64,000 bases of DNA from Arthrobacter ipis (GTDB taxonomy: Bacteria > Actinomycetota > Actinomycetes > Actinomycetales > Micrococcaceae): contig NZ_JAAOXD010000001.1 of assembly GCF_014694315.1 (NCBI RefSeq), positions 716,652-780,651 on the forward strand. The letters are read 5' to 3'. Positions within the stretch are counted from its first letter, which is position 1, and every line of letters begins with the position of its first letter. Both the position numbers and the translations under genes were made by a program. The notes under the pieces were generated by a model, which did no database searches, was not told where the DNA came from, and was given only the letters and a program-made list of their open reading frames with translations. Below, in pieces: positions 17,452-25,160 of the stretch.

Positions 17452-17591
17452 CGTTTGGCGGCTAGTGGATACCTGTGGCCCCGCTGGAGCACTGGGACAG
17501 ACGCGCGGGCGTGCGGTGAGAACCCTCCGGATCCGACAATGCGATCAACCAACAGCATCGCGCCACAAAAGTCACTTCCACGCAACAAATG

Positions 17592-17620
17592 TTGACTAGA
17601 AGATACCCGTCCGGTTAACT
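17592..17620 (+). promoter_or_regulatory. Promoter of the NTF2-like/NCS1 permease operon
   Basis: TTGACT (17592-17597) and TTAACT (17615-17620) are separated by 17 bases, one of the best sigma-70-type promoters in the window. The -10 lies within CCGGTTAACTGG, almost a palindrome, which may be an operator. The remaining sequence from 17452 to 17693 shows nothing else I can identify. Confidence 0.6.
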
Positions 17621-17693
17621 GGCAACCTGACCGGATGTGAGCTGGGCCACGTCACGGCTGAAACCTTGCAAGCAACGCCGAGAGTGAGCTCCC

Positions 17694-18104
17694 GTGGACT
17701 TAATCACCACCGCCGAGGTCGAGTCAGCAGCGCAGAGGCTGATGACCGCCTTCGCGGCCACCGACACTGACCGCTACTTCGACTGTTTCGCGCCCGACGC
17801 GACTTTCGTCTTCCATTCCGAACCAGACCGCCTGAGTTCGCGTGGAGAATACCGCTCCCTGTGGCAGAGGTGGCTCGAGGATGGTTGGCGGGTCGCAGAA
17901 TGCGCAAGTTCTAATGCACACATCCAGATTGCTGGCCCATTGGCCGTGTTCAGCCATGATGTCGAAACCGTCATCGACGTTTCTGGCACAAAAGAGACCC
18001 TTCTTGAGAGGGAGACCATCATTTTCGCCAGGACGGAGACTGGCAGAGTGCTCGCCATTCACGAGCACCTTTCTTCGTCGCCTGTTAGCTCGAAGGCGAT
18101 CTAA
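17694..18104 (+). CDS. SnoaL/NTF2-like domain protein
   Basis: A 136-residue cone-fold protein. AQRLMTAFAATDTDRYFDCFAPDATFVFHS is the typical N-terminal helix and first strand of SnoaL-like proteins, and the strand pair GPLAVFSHDVETVIDVSG and ETIIFARTETGRVLAIHEHLS completes the fold. Such proteins act as isomerases, hydrolases or enzyme accessory subunits; the substrate cannot be read from the sequence. The GTG at 17694 is chosen from the frame limit, with GAGAGTGAG upstream. Its stop overlaps the start of the NCS1 permease, so it may act on the imported compound. Third codon positions look less GC-rich than in the neighbours, hinting at transfer. Confidence 0.75.
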   Translation: MDLITTAEVESAAQRLMTAFAATDTDRYFDCFAPDATFVFHSEPDRLSSRGEYRSLWQRWLEDGWRVAECASSNAHIQIAGPLAVFSHDVETVIDVSGTKETLLERETIIFARTETGRVLAIHEHLSSSPVSSKAI

Positions 18105-19651
18105 TGACATCAAATTCCAAAGCCCCTGCCGTGACTGAAGTCGAAAAGCATGGCATCGAACCGATTCCCGCCGCCGACAGGACGGCGAAACCGCTGGACT
18201 TGTTCCGTCTGGTGTTTGGCGGTGCAAACACCTTTGCCACGGTGGTCCTGGGATCGTTTCCGATCCTCTTTGGGCTGTCCTTCAAGGACGCACTGGTGGC
18301 CACGGTCCTGGGCGTAGTGGTTGGCGGCCTGATACTGTGCCCGATGGCTGTTTTTGGCCCGACCAACGGGATGAACAATGCCGTTTCGTCGTCCGGGCAT
18401 CTGGGCGTGCATGGCCGTGTTGTGGGGTCCTTTTTGTCACTCCTGACGGCGTTCGCGTTCTTCTCGATCTCTGTGTGGAGTTCAGGGGACGCGCTGGTAG
18501 GGGGTGCGAACCGCCTCGTCGGCCTGCCCCAAAACGCGGTGACGCTAAGCCTCGCCTACGGCGTCTTTGCTGTTCTGATCCTGACCGTGTGCATCTATGG
18601 GTTCCGTTTCATGCTCTGGGTCAACAAGATCGCGGTGGTAGCCGCGTCCCTGCTGTTCCTGCTCGGCATCGTTGCGTTTGCGGGTGCGTTTGACCCGTCC
18701 TACGCCGGGACGTTCGGGCCGGGGGCGGACTCCGCTGCCAGCGCCCTGTTCTGGCCATCCTTTATAGGATCGGCGCTGATCGTCATGTCCAACCCGGTCT
18801 CCTTCGGCGCGTTCCTGGGCGACTGGTCCCGGTACATCCCGGCCGAGACTCCTAAGCGAAAGGTCATGACTGCTGCTTTCCTCGCCCAGGTTGCCACTCT
18901 GGTGCCGTTTGGCTTCGGGCTGGTCACGGCCACCATCATTGCCACGAAGGCGCCGGCGTTCTTCGAGAACTCAGACTACGTGGGCGGGCTGCTGGCTGTT
19001 TCCCCTGCGTGGTACTTCCTGCCGGTGTGCCTCATTGCGCTGGTAGGGGGCATGTCCACGGGCACCACCGCGCTTTACGGAACGGGCCTCGACTTCTCCA
19101 GCGTCTTTCCCAGGTTCTCCCGCGTCCAGGCCACGTTGTTCATCGGGTCCATCGCCATCGTCTTCATCTTTGTGGGCCGCTTCGCCTTCAACATAGTGCA
19201 GAGCATCGCCACGTTCGCGGTGCTCATCATCACCTGTACGGCTCCTTGGATGATCATGATGATGATCGGGTACGTGACGCGGCGGGGCTGGTACGACGCC
19301 GACTCCCTCCAGGTTTTCAACCGCCGCCAGGTCGGTGGCCGATACTGGTTCAACGGTGGGTGGAACTGGCGTGCTATGGGCGTCTGGATCTTCTCCGCAG
19401 TTATGGGAATCATGTTCGTGAACGTTCCAAACCAGTTCGTCGGTGCTCTCGGCAACCTCGCCGCGGGAGTGGACCTAAGTATCCCCGTTTCCATTGGCTT
19501 GGCTGCGGTTCTTTATCCCGCGGTGCTGTGGCTCTTCCCGGAACCCGCTGACGCCTATGGCCCGGCCGGACCAAGGTTCGTTAGGGCGGCGGCACCGAAG
19601 AATATCCCGATTGTTGACGAAAAGAAGGATCTGGAATCCGCACTGTTCTGA
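18104..19651 (+). CDS. NCS1-family nucleobase:cation symporter
   Basis: A 515-residue permease of the cytosine/purine/allantoin NCS1 family with about 12 helices. The helix 1 motif is FRLVFGGANTFATVVLGSFP, followed by CPMAVFGPTNGMNNAVSSS, FLGDWSRYIPAETPKRKVM and WYDADSLQVFNRRQ with GGRYWFNGGWNWRA, all typical of the CodB/PucI branch. It imports a nucleobase or hydantoin-like compound. The ATG overlaps the preceding stop (TAATG). No catabolic enzyme follows, so the substrate is open. Confidence 0.88.
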   Translation: MTSNSKAPAVTEVEKHGIEPIPAADRTAKPLDLFRLVFGGANTFATVVLGSFPILFGLSFKDALVATVLGVVVGGLILCPMAVFGPTNGMNNAVSSSGHLGVHGRVVGSFLSLLTAFAFFSISVWSSGDALVGGANRLVGLPQNAVTLSLAYGVFAVLILTVCIYGFRFMLWVNKIAVVAASLLFLLGIVAFAGAFDPSYAGTFGPGADSAASALFWPSFIGSALIVMSNPVSFGAFLGDWSRYIPAETPKRKVMTAAFLAQVATLVPFGFGLVTATIIATKAPAFFENSDYVGGLLAVSPAWYFLPVCLIALVGGMSTGTTALYGTGLDFSSVFPRFSRVQATLFIGSIAIVFIFVGRFAFNIVQSIATFAVLIITCTAPWMIMMMIGYVTRRGWYDADSLQVFNRRQVGGRYWFNGGWNWRAMGVWIFSAVMGIMFVNVPNQFVGALGNLAAGVDLSIPVSIGLAAVLYPAVLWLFPEPADAYGPAGPRFVRAAAPKNIPIVDEKKDLESALF

Positions 19652-19670
19652 CAGGACCGCCGCACAGAAA

Positions 19671-20579
19671 CTAGTTTCGGTGCGGCGGCAGGGTTTGGGC
19701 GGCGCGGACGACGGCGTTTGTCACCTCCGTGAGGCCCGGCGATTCCAGCGTCCACACCTGCCAGTAGAGCCGCAGGTCCTCGCTCCAGGCCGGGTCGAGC
19801 TCAATGAGCGAGTGCTCGGGATCCTGCTGGTCGGGCACCATGCCCCAGCCCAGGCCTGCATGAACTGATTCGACGAACTGCACGGAATCCGGGATGTAGT
19901 GCTGTGGGGGAGTGGCATCCGGGGCCGCGCCCGCGAGGACCGCCAGCTGGTGGGTGTCCTTCCGGTCGTACTGCATGACGGGGGCCGCGGCGAGGGCTTC
20001 CGGGGTGGGCCCGTCGGGGAACCAGCGCGCCACGAAATCGTGCGACGCTTTGGCCCGGTACACCATGGTGCCGAGGGGGCGGATTGTGCATCCCTGCACC
20101 GGCCGGGGATCCGCGGTGATCGCGCCTACGGCGTCGCCGGACCGCAGGAGGTCGGCGGTGGCGTGCTCGTCGTCGCGCAGCAGCTCGAGGGCCACCCGGC
20201 CGCCGAGAGCAATTTCCTGGTAGGCCGCGGGGAGCCACGTCGCGATGGAGTCCGCGTTGGCCACGATGGGAACCCGCAGCCGCTCGGCGCTGGGCAGTCC
20301 GCCGCCGTCGTTCTCTTCTGCAGATGCTGGCCCGCGCAGGGCAAGGACCGCCTCGTCCGCGAGGAGCAGGAGCTGGCGCGCGGAACGGAGGAGCTGTTCG
20401 CCCGCAGGCGTCGGCCGGACCGGCTTGAGGCGCCGCACCAGCACGCTGCCCACGGAGCGCTCAAGCGCCTTGATGCGCTGGCTCACGGCTGAGGGCGTGA
20501 GCCGCAGTTCGCTCGCGGCGGCGTCGAAGGTCTCGTGATCGACGACGGCGGCAAGCGCGCGGAGCTGGTCGAGGTCCAT
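19671..20579 (-). CDS. lysG: LysR-family regulator of the lysine/arginine exporter
   Basis: A 302-residue LysR protein of the ArgP/LysG branch. MDLDQLRALAAVVDHETFDAAAS opens the helix-turn-helix, followed by LRLTPSAVSQRIKALERSVGSVLVRR, then a type-2 periplasmic-binding-like effector domain. It faces lysE across 69 bases, the classical arrangement in which LysG activates the exporter when basic amino acids accumulate. The -10 element lies only 6 bases before the ATG, so the transcript is probably leaderless. Confidence 0.9.
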   Translation of the reverse strand: MDLDQLRALAAVVDHETFDAAASELRLTPSAVSQRIKALERSVGSVLVRRLKPVRPTPAGEQLLRSARQLLLLADEAVLALRGPASAEENDGGGLPSAERLRVPIVANADSIATWLPAAYQEIALGGRVALELLRDDEHATADLLRSGDAVGAITADPRPVQGCTIRPLGTMVYRAKASHDFVARWFPDGPTPEALAAAPVMQYDRKDTHQLAVLAGAAPDATPPQHYIPDSVQFVESVHAGLGWGMVPDQQDPEHSLIELDPAWSEDLRLYWQVWTLESPGLTEVTNAVVRAAQTLPPHRN

Positions 20580-20585
20580 GAAGAT

Positions 20586-20613
20586 ATTCTAATGAATCTA
20601 CAGAAATAGTGAA
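20586..20613 (-). promoter_or_regulatory. Candidate leaderless promoter of lysG
   Basis: On the minus strand TTCACT (20613-20608) and TAGAAT (20591-20586) are 16 bases apart. The -10 ends 6 bases before the ATG at 20579, so transcription would start at or next to the start codon. Confidence 0.5.
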
Positions 20614-20642
20614 TTGCATTTCACCTTCTCCGATCGTACCTT
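20614..20642 (+). promoter_or_regulatory. Candidate leaderless promoter of lysE
   Basis: TTGCAT (20614-20619) and TACCTT (20637-20642) are 17 bases apart, and the -10 ends 6 bases before the ATG at 20649. The -35 abuts that of lysG, so one LysG-binding region would serve both genes. Confidence 0.45.
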
Positions 20643-20648
20643 CGAAGA

Positions 20649-21254
20649 ATGCTCACCTTCCTGACCGGGCTCGGCGCCGGGCTCGGCCTCATTATCGCCA
20701 TCGGCGCCCAGAACGCGTTCGTCCTGCGGCAGGGCCTCAAGCGGGAGGCGGTCCTGCAAGTTGTCCTGGTGTGCCTCGCCAGTGACGCGGTCCTGATCCT
20801 GGCCGGAGTCGCCGGAATCGGGGCACTCGTCCAGAACGCTCCCGCCCTGCTCGCCGTGGTGCGGTGGGTCGGCGCCGCGTTCCTCCTCGCCTACGCAGCT
20901 TTCGCCGCCCGGCGCGCCCTGCGGCCCGGGATCCTCGAGGCCGCGGACTCCCCGGGCAGCGGGACGGTCTGGTCGGCGGTGCTCACCGCCGCCGCCCTCA
21001 CCTGGCTCAACCCTCACGTGTACCTCGACACGCTGGTGCTGCTGGGCTCGCTGGCCAACACCCACGGCGATTCCGGCAAGTGGCTCTTCGGGGCAGGGGC
21101 GGCCGCCGGCAGCGCACTCTGGTTTCCCCTGATCGGCTACGGCGCTCGCGGCCTCAGCGGCTTCTTCGCGCGGCCGGCGTCGTGGCGCTTTCTTGACGGC
21201 GGCGTCGCCGTGCTCATGCTCACTCTCGCGATCGTCCTCGCGGCCGGCCACTGA
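20649..21254 (+). CDS. lysE: LysE/ArgO-family basic amino acid exporter
   Basis: A 201-residue membrane protein with about six helices. The N-terminal GLGLIIAIGAQNAFVLRQGLKRE is diagnostic of LysE/ArgO, and ALTWLNPHVYLDTLVLLGSLA is the conserved central segment. It exports L-lysine or L-arginine in exchange for protons when the cytoplasmic pool is too high. No ribosome-binding site precedes the ATG, in line with a leaderless transcript. Confidence 0.92.
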   Translation: MLTFLTGLGAGLGLIIAIGAQNAFVLRQGLKREAVLQVVLVCLASDAVLILAGVAGIGALVQNAPALLAVVRWVGAAFLLAYAAFAARRALRPGILEAADSPGSGTVWSAVLTAAALTWLNPHVYLDTLVLLGSLANTHGDSGKWLFGAGAAAGSALWFPLIGYGARGLSGFFARPASWRFLDGGVAVLMLTLAIVLAAGH

Positions 21255-21326
21255 CGCCCGCACTCGGGCAGCGACGCTGGGCGGCGCAGCGGCGGCGGCC
21301 GCGCTGGTGGTGACGAGCTACGTTGT

Positions 21327-22736
21327 TTACGGGGAGCCGCCGGCCGTGCGGTCGAGTATCCCCGCGATGATGTCCAGCGCACGGGCAAGCTGAAGATCGG
21401 TCGGGGCGCCATACCCGATGACCAGGCCGTTCTCCGGCGTCCGCTCCGCAAAGTAGCTTGCCAGCGTCACGACCCGAACCCCCAGTGCCAGTGCTTCCTC
21501 GGCCAGGCGCCCGGCAGGAACGCTCGGCTGGAGACGGATGACGGCGTGCAGGCCGCCGTCCAGGGCCGCCAACTGGACATCTCTCCGTCCTCCAAGGCGG
21601 TCGAGAAGCAGTTCGCGGCGGTGGGCGTACTGGCGCCGGGCCCGGGCGATGTGCCGTGCGAGGCCGCCGCCGGCAATGTAGGTGGCCAAGGCCGACTGCA
21701 TCACCCCGGGAACGGGTGTGCCGAGGTCAAGCCGCGCGTCCTTTAGGCGCTGCCCGGAAGCACCGCGAACCACGAGATAGCCGCAACGCAGCCACGGGCT
21801 CAGCGACTTTGAGAAGGTGCCTACCAAAACGACTTCGGCCGCGGAAGGCAGTGAGGCAAGGGCGGGCAGGAGCATCCTGCGGTGCCGGAACTCGCTGTCA
21901 TAGTCGTCCTCGAGAATGATCACGCGATTGGCTTCGGCCCATGCCAGCAGGGCAAGCCGTTCCTTCACGGGCATCCGGCCGCCCAGGGGGTACTGGTGGC
22001 TGGGCGTTACCAGGATGGCCTCTGGATGGCGACCAAGAGCCGCAAGCTGTGCTGCCTCCAGCCCGTCGTCAGCAACCGGAAGGGTTTCCACCGCGGCTCC
22101 CGCCGCGGAAAGCACCCGCCTGGCCGTGGGATAACCGGGGTCCTCCATCAGCACGCGGGGCGCGCCCGCCTGGCCACGGAACGCTGCGACGATCAGCTGC
22201 AGGGCGTCACTGGTGCCCGCTGTGATGATGACGTCCTCGGCACTCACCGTAAGTCCGCGGGACGCGGCGAGGTGACCTGCCACGGCAGAGCGGAGGACCG
22301 GGGTGCCCAAGGCGTCCGGAAGCTCAACCTCCACCGGCTCGGCAACAGCCTTCCGCCAGGCGGCCCGCCAGTCACGGTCACGGAACGGGGCGCCGGACGG
22401 CCGCCCCGGCGTGAGGTCGATCGTTACGGTCTGCTCGGTGCCGGCTGCCTCTTGGGTGCCTTCGGACGCCATGCCCCGGCCGTCGGCGCGCACTGCCACG
22501 CGGGTACCACCCGAGCCCTGGCTTTCCAGGTAGCCCTCGCCGGCAAGCTGTTCGTAGGCGCGGACCACCACTCCGCGGGAGACGCCCAGCCCGGTGGCAA
22601 GGCGCCGCGATGCCGGCAGGCTGTGATCCTGACTCAGGGTGCCGTCCAGGATCGCTTCCCGGAGGCGGCTGACCAGCTGGGCGGCAAGCGGAACGCGGCT
22701 TTGGTGGTCCAGAACGAGCGGCAGTTCGGCTTCGAT
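21327..22736 (-). CDS. MocR/PdxR-type regulator with aminotransferase domain; apparent AUC start
   Basis: A GntR-type winged helix fused to a class I PLP aminotransferase-like domain. The helix-turn-helix region reads VPLAAQLVSRLREAILDGTL, then LPASRRLATGLGVSRGVVVRAYEQLAGEGYL. The PLP domain includes DVIITAGTSDALQ, EDPGYPTARRVL, ILEDDYDSEFRHRR and GTFSKSLSPWLRCGY with the lysine that binds PLP. No ATG, GTG or TTG exists in frame upstream of 22571, which would cut the helix-turn-helix in half. An ATC at 22736-22734 lies exactly six bases after AGGAGG and gives 469 residues, the family length. I therefore start there. It is divergent from a DapA-family gene. Confidence 0.82.
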   Translation of the reverse strand: MEAELPLVLDHQSRVPLAAQLVSRLREAILDGTLSQDHSLPASRRLATGLGVSRGVVVRAYEQLAGEGYLESQGSGGTRVAVRADGRGMASEGTQEAAGTEQTVTIDLTPGRPSGAPFRDRDWRAAWRKAVAEPVEVELPDALGTPVLRSAVAGHLAASRGLTVSAEDVIITAGTSDALQLIVAAFRGQAGAPRVLMEDPGYPTARRVLSAAGAAVETLPVADDGLEAAQLAALGRHPEAILVTPSHQYPLGGRMPVKERLALLAWAEANRVIILEDDYDSEFRHRRMLLPALASLPSAAEVVLVGTFSKSLSPWLRCGYLVVRGASGQRLKDARLDLGTPVPGVMQSALATYIAGGGLARHIARARRQYAHRRELLLDRLGGRRDVQLAALDGGLHAVIRLQPSVPAGRLAEEALALGVRVVTLASYFAERTPENGLVIGYGAPTDLQLARALDIIAGILDRTAGGSP

Positions 22737-22737
22737 C

Positions 22738-22782
22738 TTGGTCCTCCTGATTTAGGGATTCTTGGATCTATGCTAGGACCAA
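22738..22782. promoter_or_regulatory. Operator-like inverted repeat between mocR and dapA-like gene
   Basis: TTGGTCCT (22738-22745) and AGGACCAA (22775-22782) are perfect 8-bp inverted arms 29 bases apart. The left arm covers the spacer between the AGGAGG site and the start of the MocR-type gene, so binding there would repress the regulator. Two-site spacing of about 37 bases centre to centre is common for MocR dimers. Confidence 0.5.
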
Positions 22783-22837
22783 TCCGGCTGTGAGCATGAA
22801 GGAAAACCAAAGCTCAACTGAAGAGAGGACACGCCTC

Positions 22838-23734
22838 GTGTTTACCGGCCTCTGTGCATTTCCCCTTACTCCGCTCGCCGGGGACGACGTCGACGAAGCC
22901 GCGTTTGTGCGGCTGGTCTCCCGGTGCGCCGGTGCCGGGGCGGATTCGATCGGTGTGCTGGGTTCGACGGGCATCTACACCTACCTGCTGCGCGAGGAAC
23001 GCCGCAAGGTTGTAAGAGTCGCCGTCGAAGCTGCCCAAGGGACGCCCGTGGTGGCAGGTGTCGGTGCCATGCGCACCCGTGATGTGCTGGATTGCGTCGA
23101 AGATGCCGAGAGTGCGGGCGCCTCCGGTCTGCTGCTGGCGCCGGTATCGTATCAGCGGCTGACCGAAGAAGAGGTCTACGGCCTCTACCAAGAGGTCTCA
23201 TCCGCATCCGATCTTCCGATTGCCGTCTACGACAATCCGGCCACCACAGGCTTCACTTTCTCCGATGAACTCCACGGCCGCATCGCCGAACTTCCGGGCA
23301 TCGCGTCGATCAAGTTCCCGCCCCCGGCGCCGGGCCTGGCCGCGGACCGCATCGCCCGGCTCCGGGCGGCCGTTCCTAAGAGTGTTTCCCTGGGCATCAG
23401 CGGCGACTGGGCCGCGGCAGAGGCGCTGCTCGCTGGGTGCGATGTTTGGTACTCGGTCATCGCCGGCCTGTTTCCCAAAGCTGCCAGGGGAATCGTTGAC
23501 CTTGCCCAGACCGGCCAGACCGGCCAGGCCGACCCGGCGCTGAAGGCATCGGCCGTGCTGGAGCCAGTGTGGGCGTTGTTCCGCACCTACGGGAGCCTGC
23601 GCGTCGCTGCCACCATGGCCGAAGTGCTCGGCTTCGTGAAGGCGCCATGCCTGCCCCGCCCATTGCAAAGCCTGGACGCCAAGGGCCGCACCAGGGTCGA
23701 GGAAGCCCTGCACCTCAGCGGACTGGGCGCCTGA
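22838..23734 (+). CDS. DapA-family (dihydrodipicolinate synthase-like) aldolase/lyase
   Basis: A 298-residue TIM-barrel lyase of the DapA/NanA superfamily. MFTGLCAFPLTPL opens the barrel, GVLGSTGIYTYLL is the pyruvate-binding loop variant, PVSYQRL and IAVYDNPATTG carry the tyrosine region, and the Schiff-base lysine is in ASIKFPPP. The GTG at 22838 has GAGAGGA eight bases upstream; the ATG at 22796 or GTG at 22790 would add an unconserved leader. Its position next to a MocR-type regulator rather than lysine genes suggests a catabolic aldolase. The exact substrate is unknown. Confidence 0.82.
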   Translation: MFTGLCAFPLTPLAGDDVDEAAFVRLVSRCAGAGADSIGVLGSTGIYTYLLREERRKVVRVAVEAAQGTPVVAGVGAMRTRDVLDCVEDAESAGASGLLLAPVSYQRLTEEEVYGLYQEVSSASDLPIAVYDNPATTGFTFSDELHGRIAELPGIASIKFPPPAPGLAADRIARLRAAVPKSVSLGISGDWAAAEALLAGCDVWYSVIAGLFPKAARGIVDLAQTGQTGQADPALKASAVLEPVWALFRTYGSLRVAATMAEVLGFVKAPCLPRPLQSLDAKGRTRVEEALHLSGLGA

Positions 23735-23745
23735 GCAGGTGCGGC

Positions 23746-25032
23746 ATGGGTAGCCTGAACCGCGGCGCGGCGGAGCAAAAACCACGGGCAGAGCAAGAAG
23801 CGCCGGGGTGGCGGACAGCCCAGCGCGGTCAGCCGGCACCCGACCCGGCCCGCGCCGGAAGCGGCGGACTGGCCCGTTACGTGGTGGCCGCGACGCTGGC
23901 GCGCACCGCGGACGGAGGGGCCGTCGTGGCCATTGTCCTCATGGTCACAACCAGCGGGGCACCAGGTTGGCTGGCGGGCCTGCTCGGCGCCTGCATCACC
24001 GCCCCGCACCTGCTGGGGCCGCTGGTGGCGCGGGGCCTGGACTCCTGCCGCGACGGCCGCGTCCTGATCGCGTGGGCGTGCGTCGTGCACGGCGCCACCC
24101 TGGCGGCTGCCGTGCTGCTGTACCCGGTGACGTGGCCGGCGGTGACTGGGGTTCTGCTCGTGACGTCCGGCCTGGTGGGCCCCCTGCTGACCGGCGGCAT
24201 CAGCAGCCGCCTTCCGGCGATCGCCGGCCCGGACCAGGTCAGCCAGCGCCGGGCCCAGGGGTGGGATGTGGCCACCTACGGGATCGGCGGGACCATCGGC
24301 CCGAGCGTCGTGGCCGCAGTCTCCGCCTTGGCTGGACCCACAGCGGCCGCGCTCATCCTGGCGGCGGCCACATTCGTTGCCGCCGCCGTCGTGCGGTTGT
24401 TGCCGTACGCGCCTCCTGCAGCGCGGGCAGCCGATGTTCCGAAGCCGGTTCAGACCCTTCGGCTGATGGCCGTAACGGGCCGCCTGAGGAGGATGCTGTA
24501 CCTCACCGTGACCGTGGCGTTCTCAGTTGCCGCCCTGCCAATCGCGGCCGTCGCCTCCACCGCAATGTTTCAGGTGCAGCCAGCGGCCGCTGGCGTCCTG
24601 ACGGCCGCTTACGGGCTGGGCGGCCTGGCCGGTTCGGCCGCAGTAATGTGCCGCCCGCTGCGGGGCAACGCGGACCGGCTGGTCACGCGCCTCGCGGGAC
24701 TGGTGGCCGCGGCGCTCGCGGTGGCCGCCTTGTCCGGGTCCTTTGCGCCCGCAGTCGCCGCGTATGCAGCTGCGGGAGCCATGAACTCGTACTTCTTCGC
24801 GGCCACCCTCGCCGCCCGCAGCGAGTTTGCTCCGCCGCGGGTCCGGGGGCAGGTGTTTGTTTGGGTTGGTGCCCTCAAGATCACCGCGGGGTCGGCCGGA
24901 ACAACCGCGGCCGGCGTCGTCATTATGGGGGAGCCGCAGCTCCCACTGTTCCTTGCCGCCGCACTCATTGTGACCGTTGCCGGGGCATCGGTCCTGGACC
25001 GCCGCAGCGCTGGTGGCCTGGAGCCGGGGTGA
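23746..25032 (+). CDS. MFS transporter
   Basis: A 428-residue hydrophobic protein with about 12 helices and a hydrophilic N-terminus of about 45 residues. Segments such as GWLAGLLGACITAPHLLGPLV, RDGRVLIAWACVVHGATLAA, GLVGPLLTGGISSRLPAI and RVRGQVFVWVGALKITAGSAG resemble EntS/MDR-type drug or siderophore exporters. The ATG at 23746 lies 11 bases after the aldolase stop, so the two may be cotranscribed. The substrate is unknown. Confidence 0.75.
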   Translation: MGSLNRGAAEQKPRAEQEAPGWRTAQRGQPAPDPARAGSGGLARYVVAATLARTADGGAVVAIVLMVTTSGAPGWLAGLLGACITAPHLLGPLVARGLDSCRDGRVLIAWACVVHGATLAAAVLLYPVTWPAVTGVLLVTSGLVGPLLTGGISSRLPAIAGPDQVSQRRAQGWDVATYGIGGTIGPSVVAAVSALAGPTAAALILAAATFVAAAVVRLLPYAPPAARAADVPKPVQTLRLMAVTGRLRRMLYLTVTVAFSVAALPIAAVASTAMFQVQPAAAGVLTAAYGLGGLAGSAAVMCRPLRGNADRLVTRLAGLVAAALAVAALSGSFAPAVAAYAAAGAMNSYFFAATLAARSEFAPPRVRGQVFVWVGALKITAGSAGTTAAGVVIMGEPQLPLFLAAALIVTVAGASVLDRRSAGGLEPG

Positions 25033-25160
25033 TGACAGCAGGGTGCTGAGGGCCGCCGGCTGCGCGTCGATGGACTTAGGTTCGTGCCCATATCCCGGGA
25101 ACGCGGTTACGATTTGAGTTCCGGGGCTTTCGGGCCCGCCCGCAGCAGCCGAAGGACACC

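Noticed and set aside
20598..21263. Minus-strand frame of 221 codons opposite lysE
   Set aside because: LysE has full family similarity on the plus strand; the opposite frame is low-complexity acidic sequence without motifs.
23569..23745. Extended N-terminus of the MFS exporter overlapping the aldolase gene
   Set aside because: The extension lies in the aldolase coding sequence in another frame; the ATG at 23746 gives a normal exporter length.
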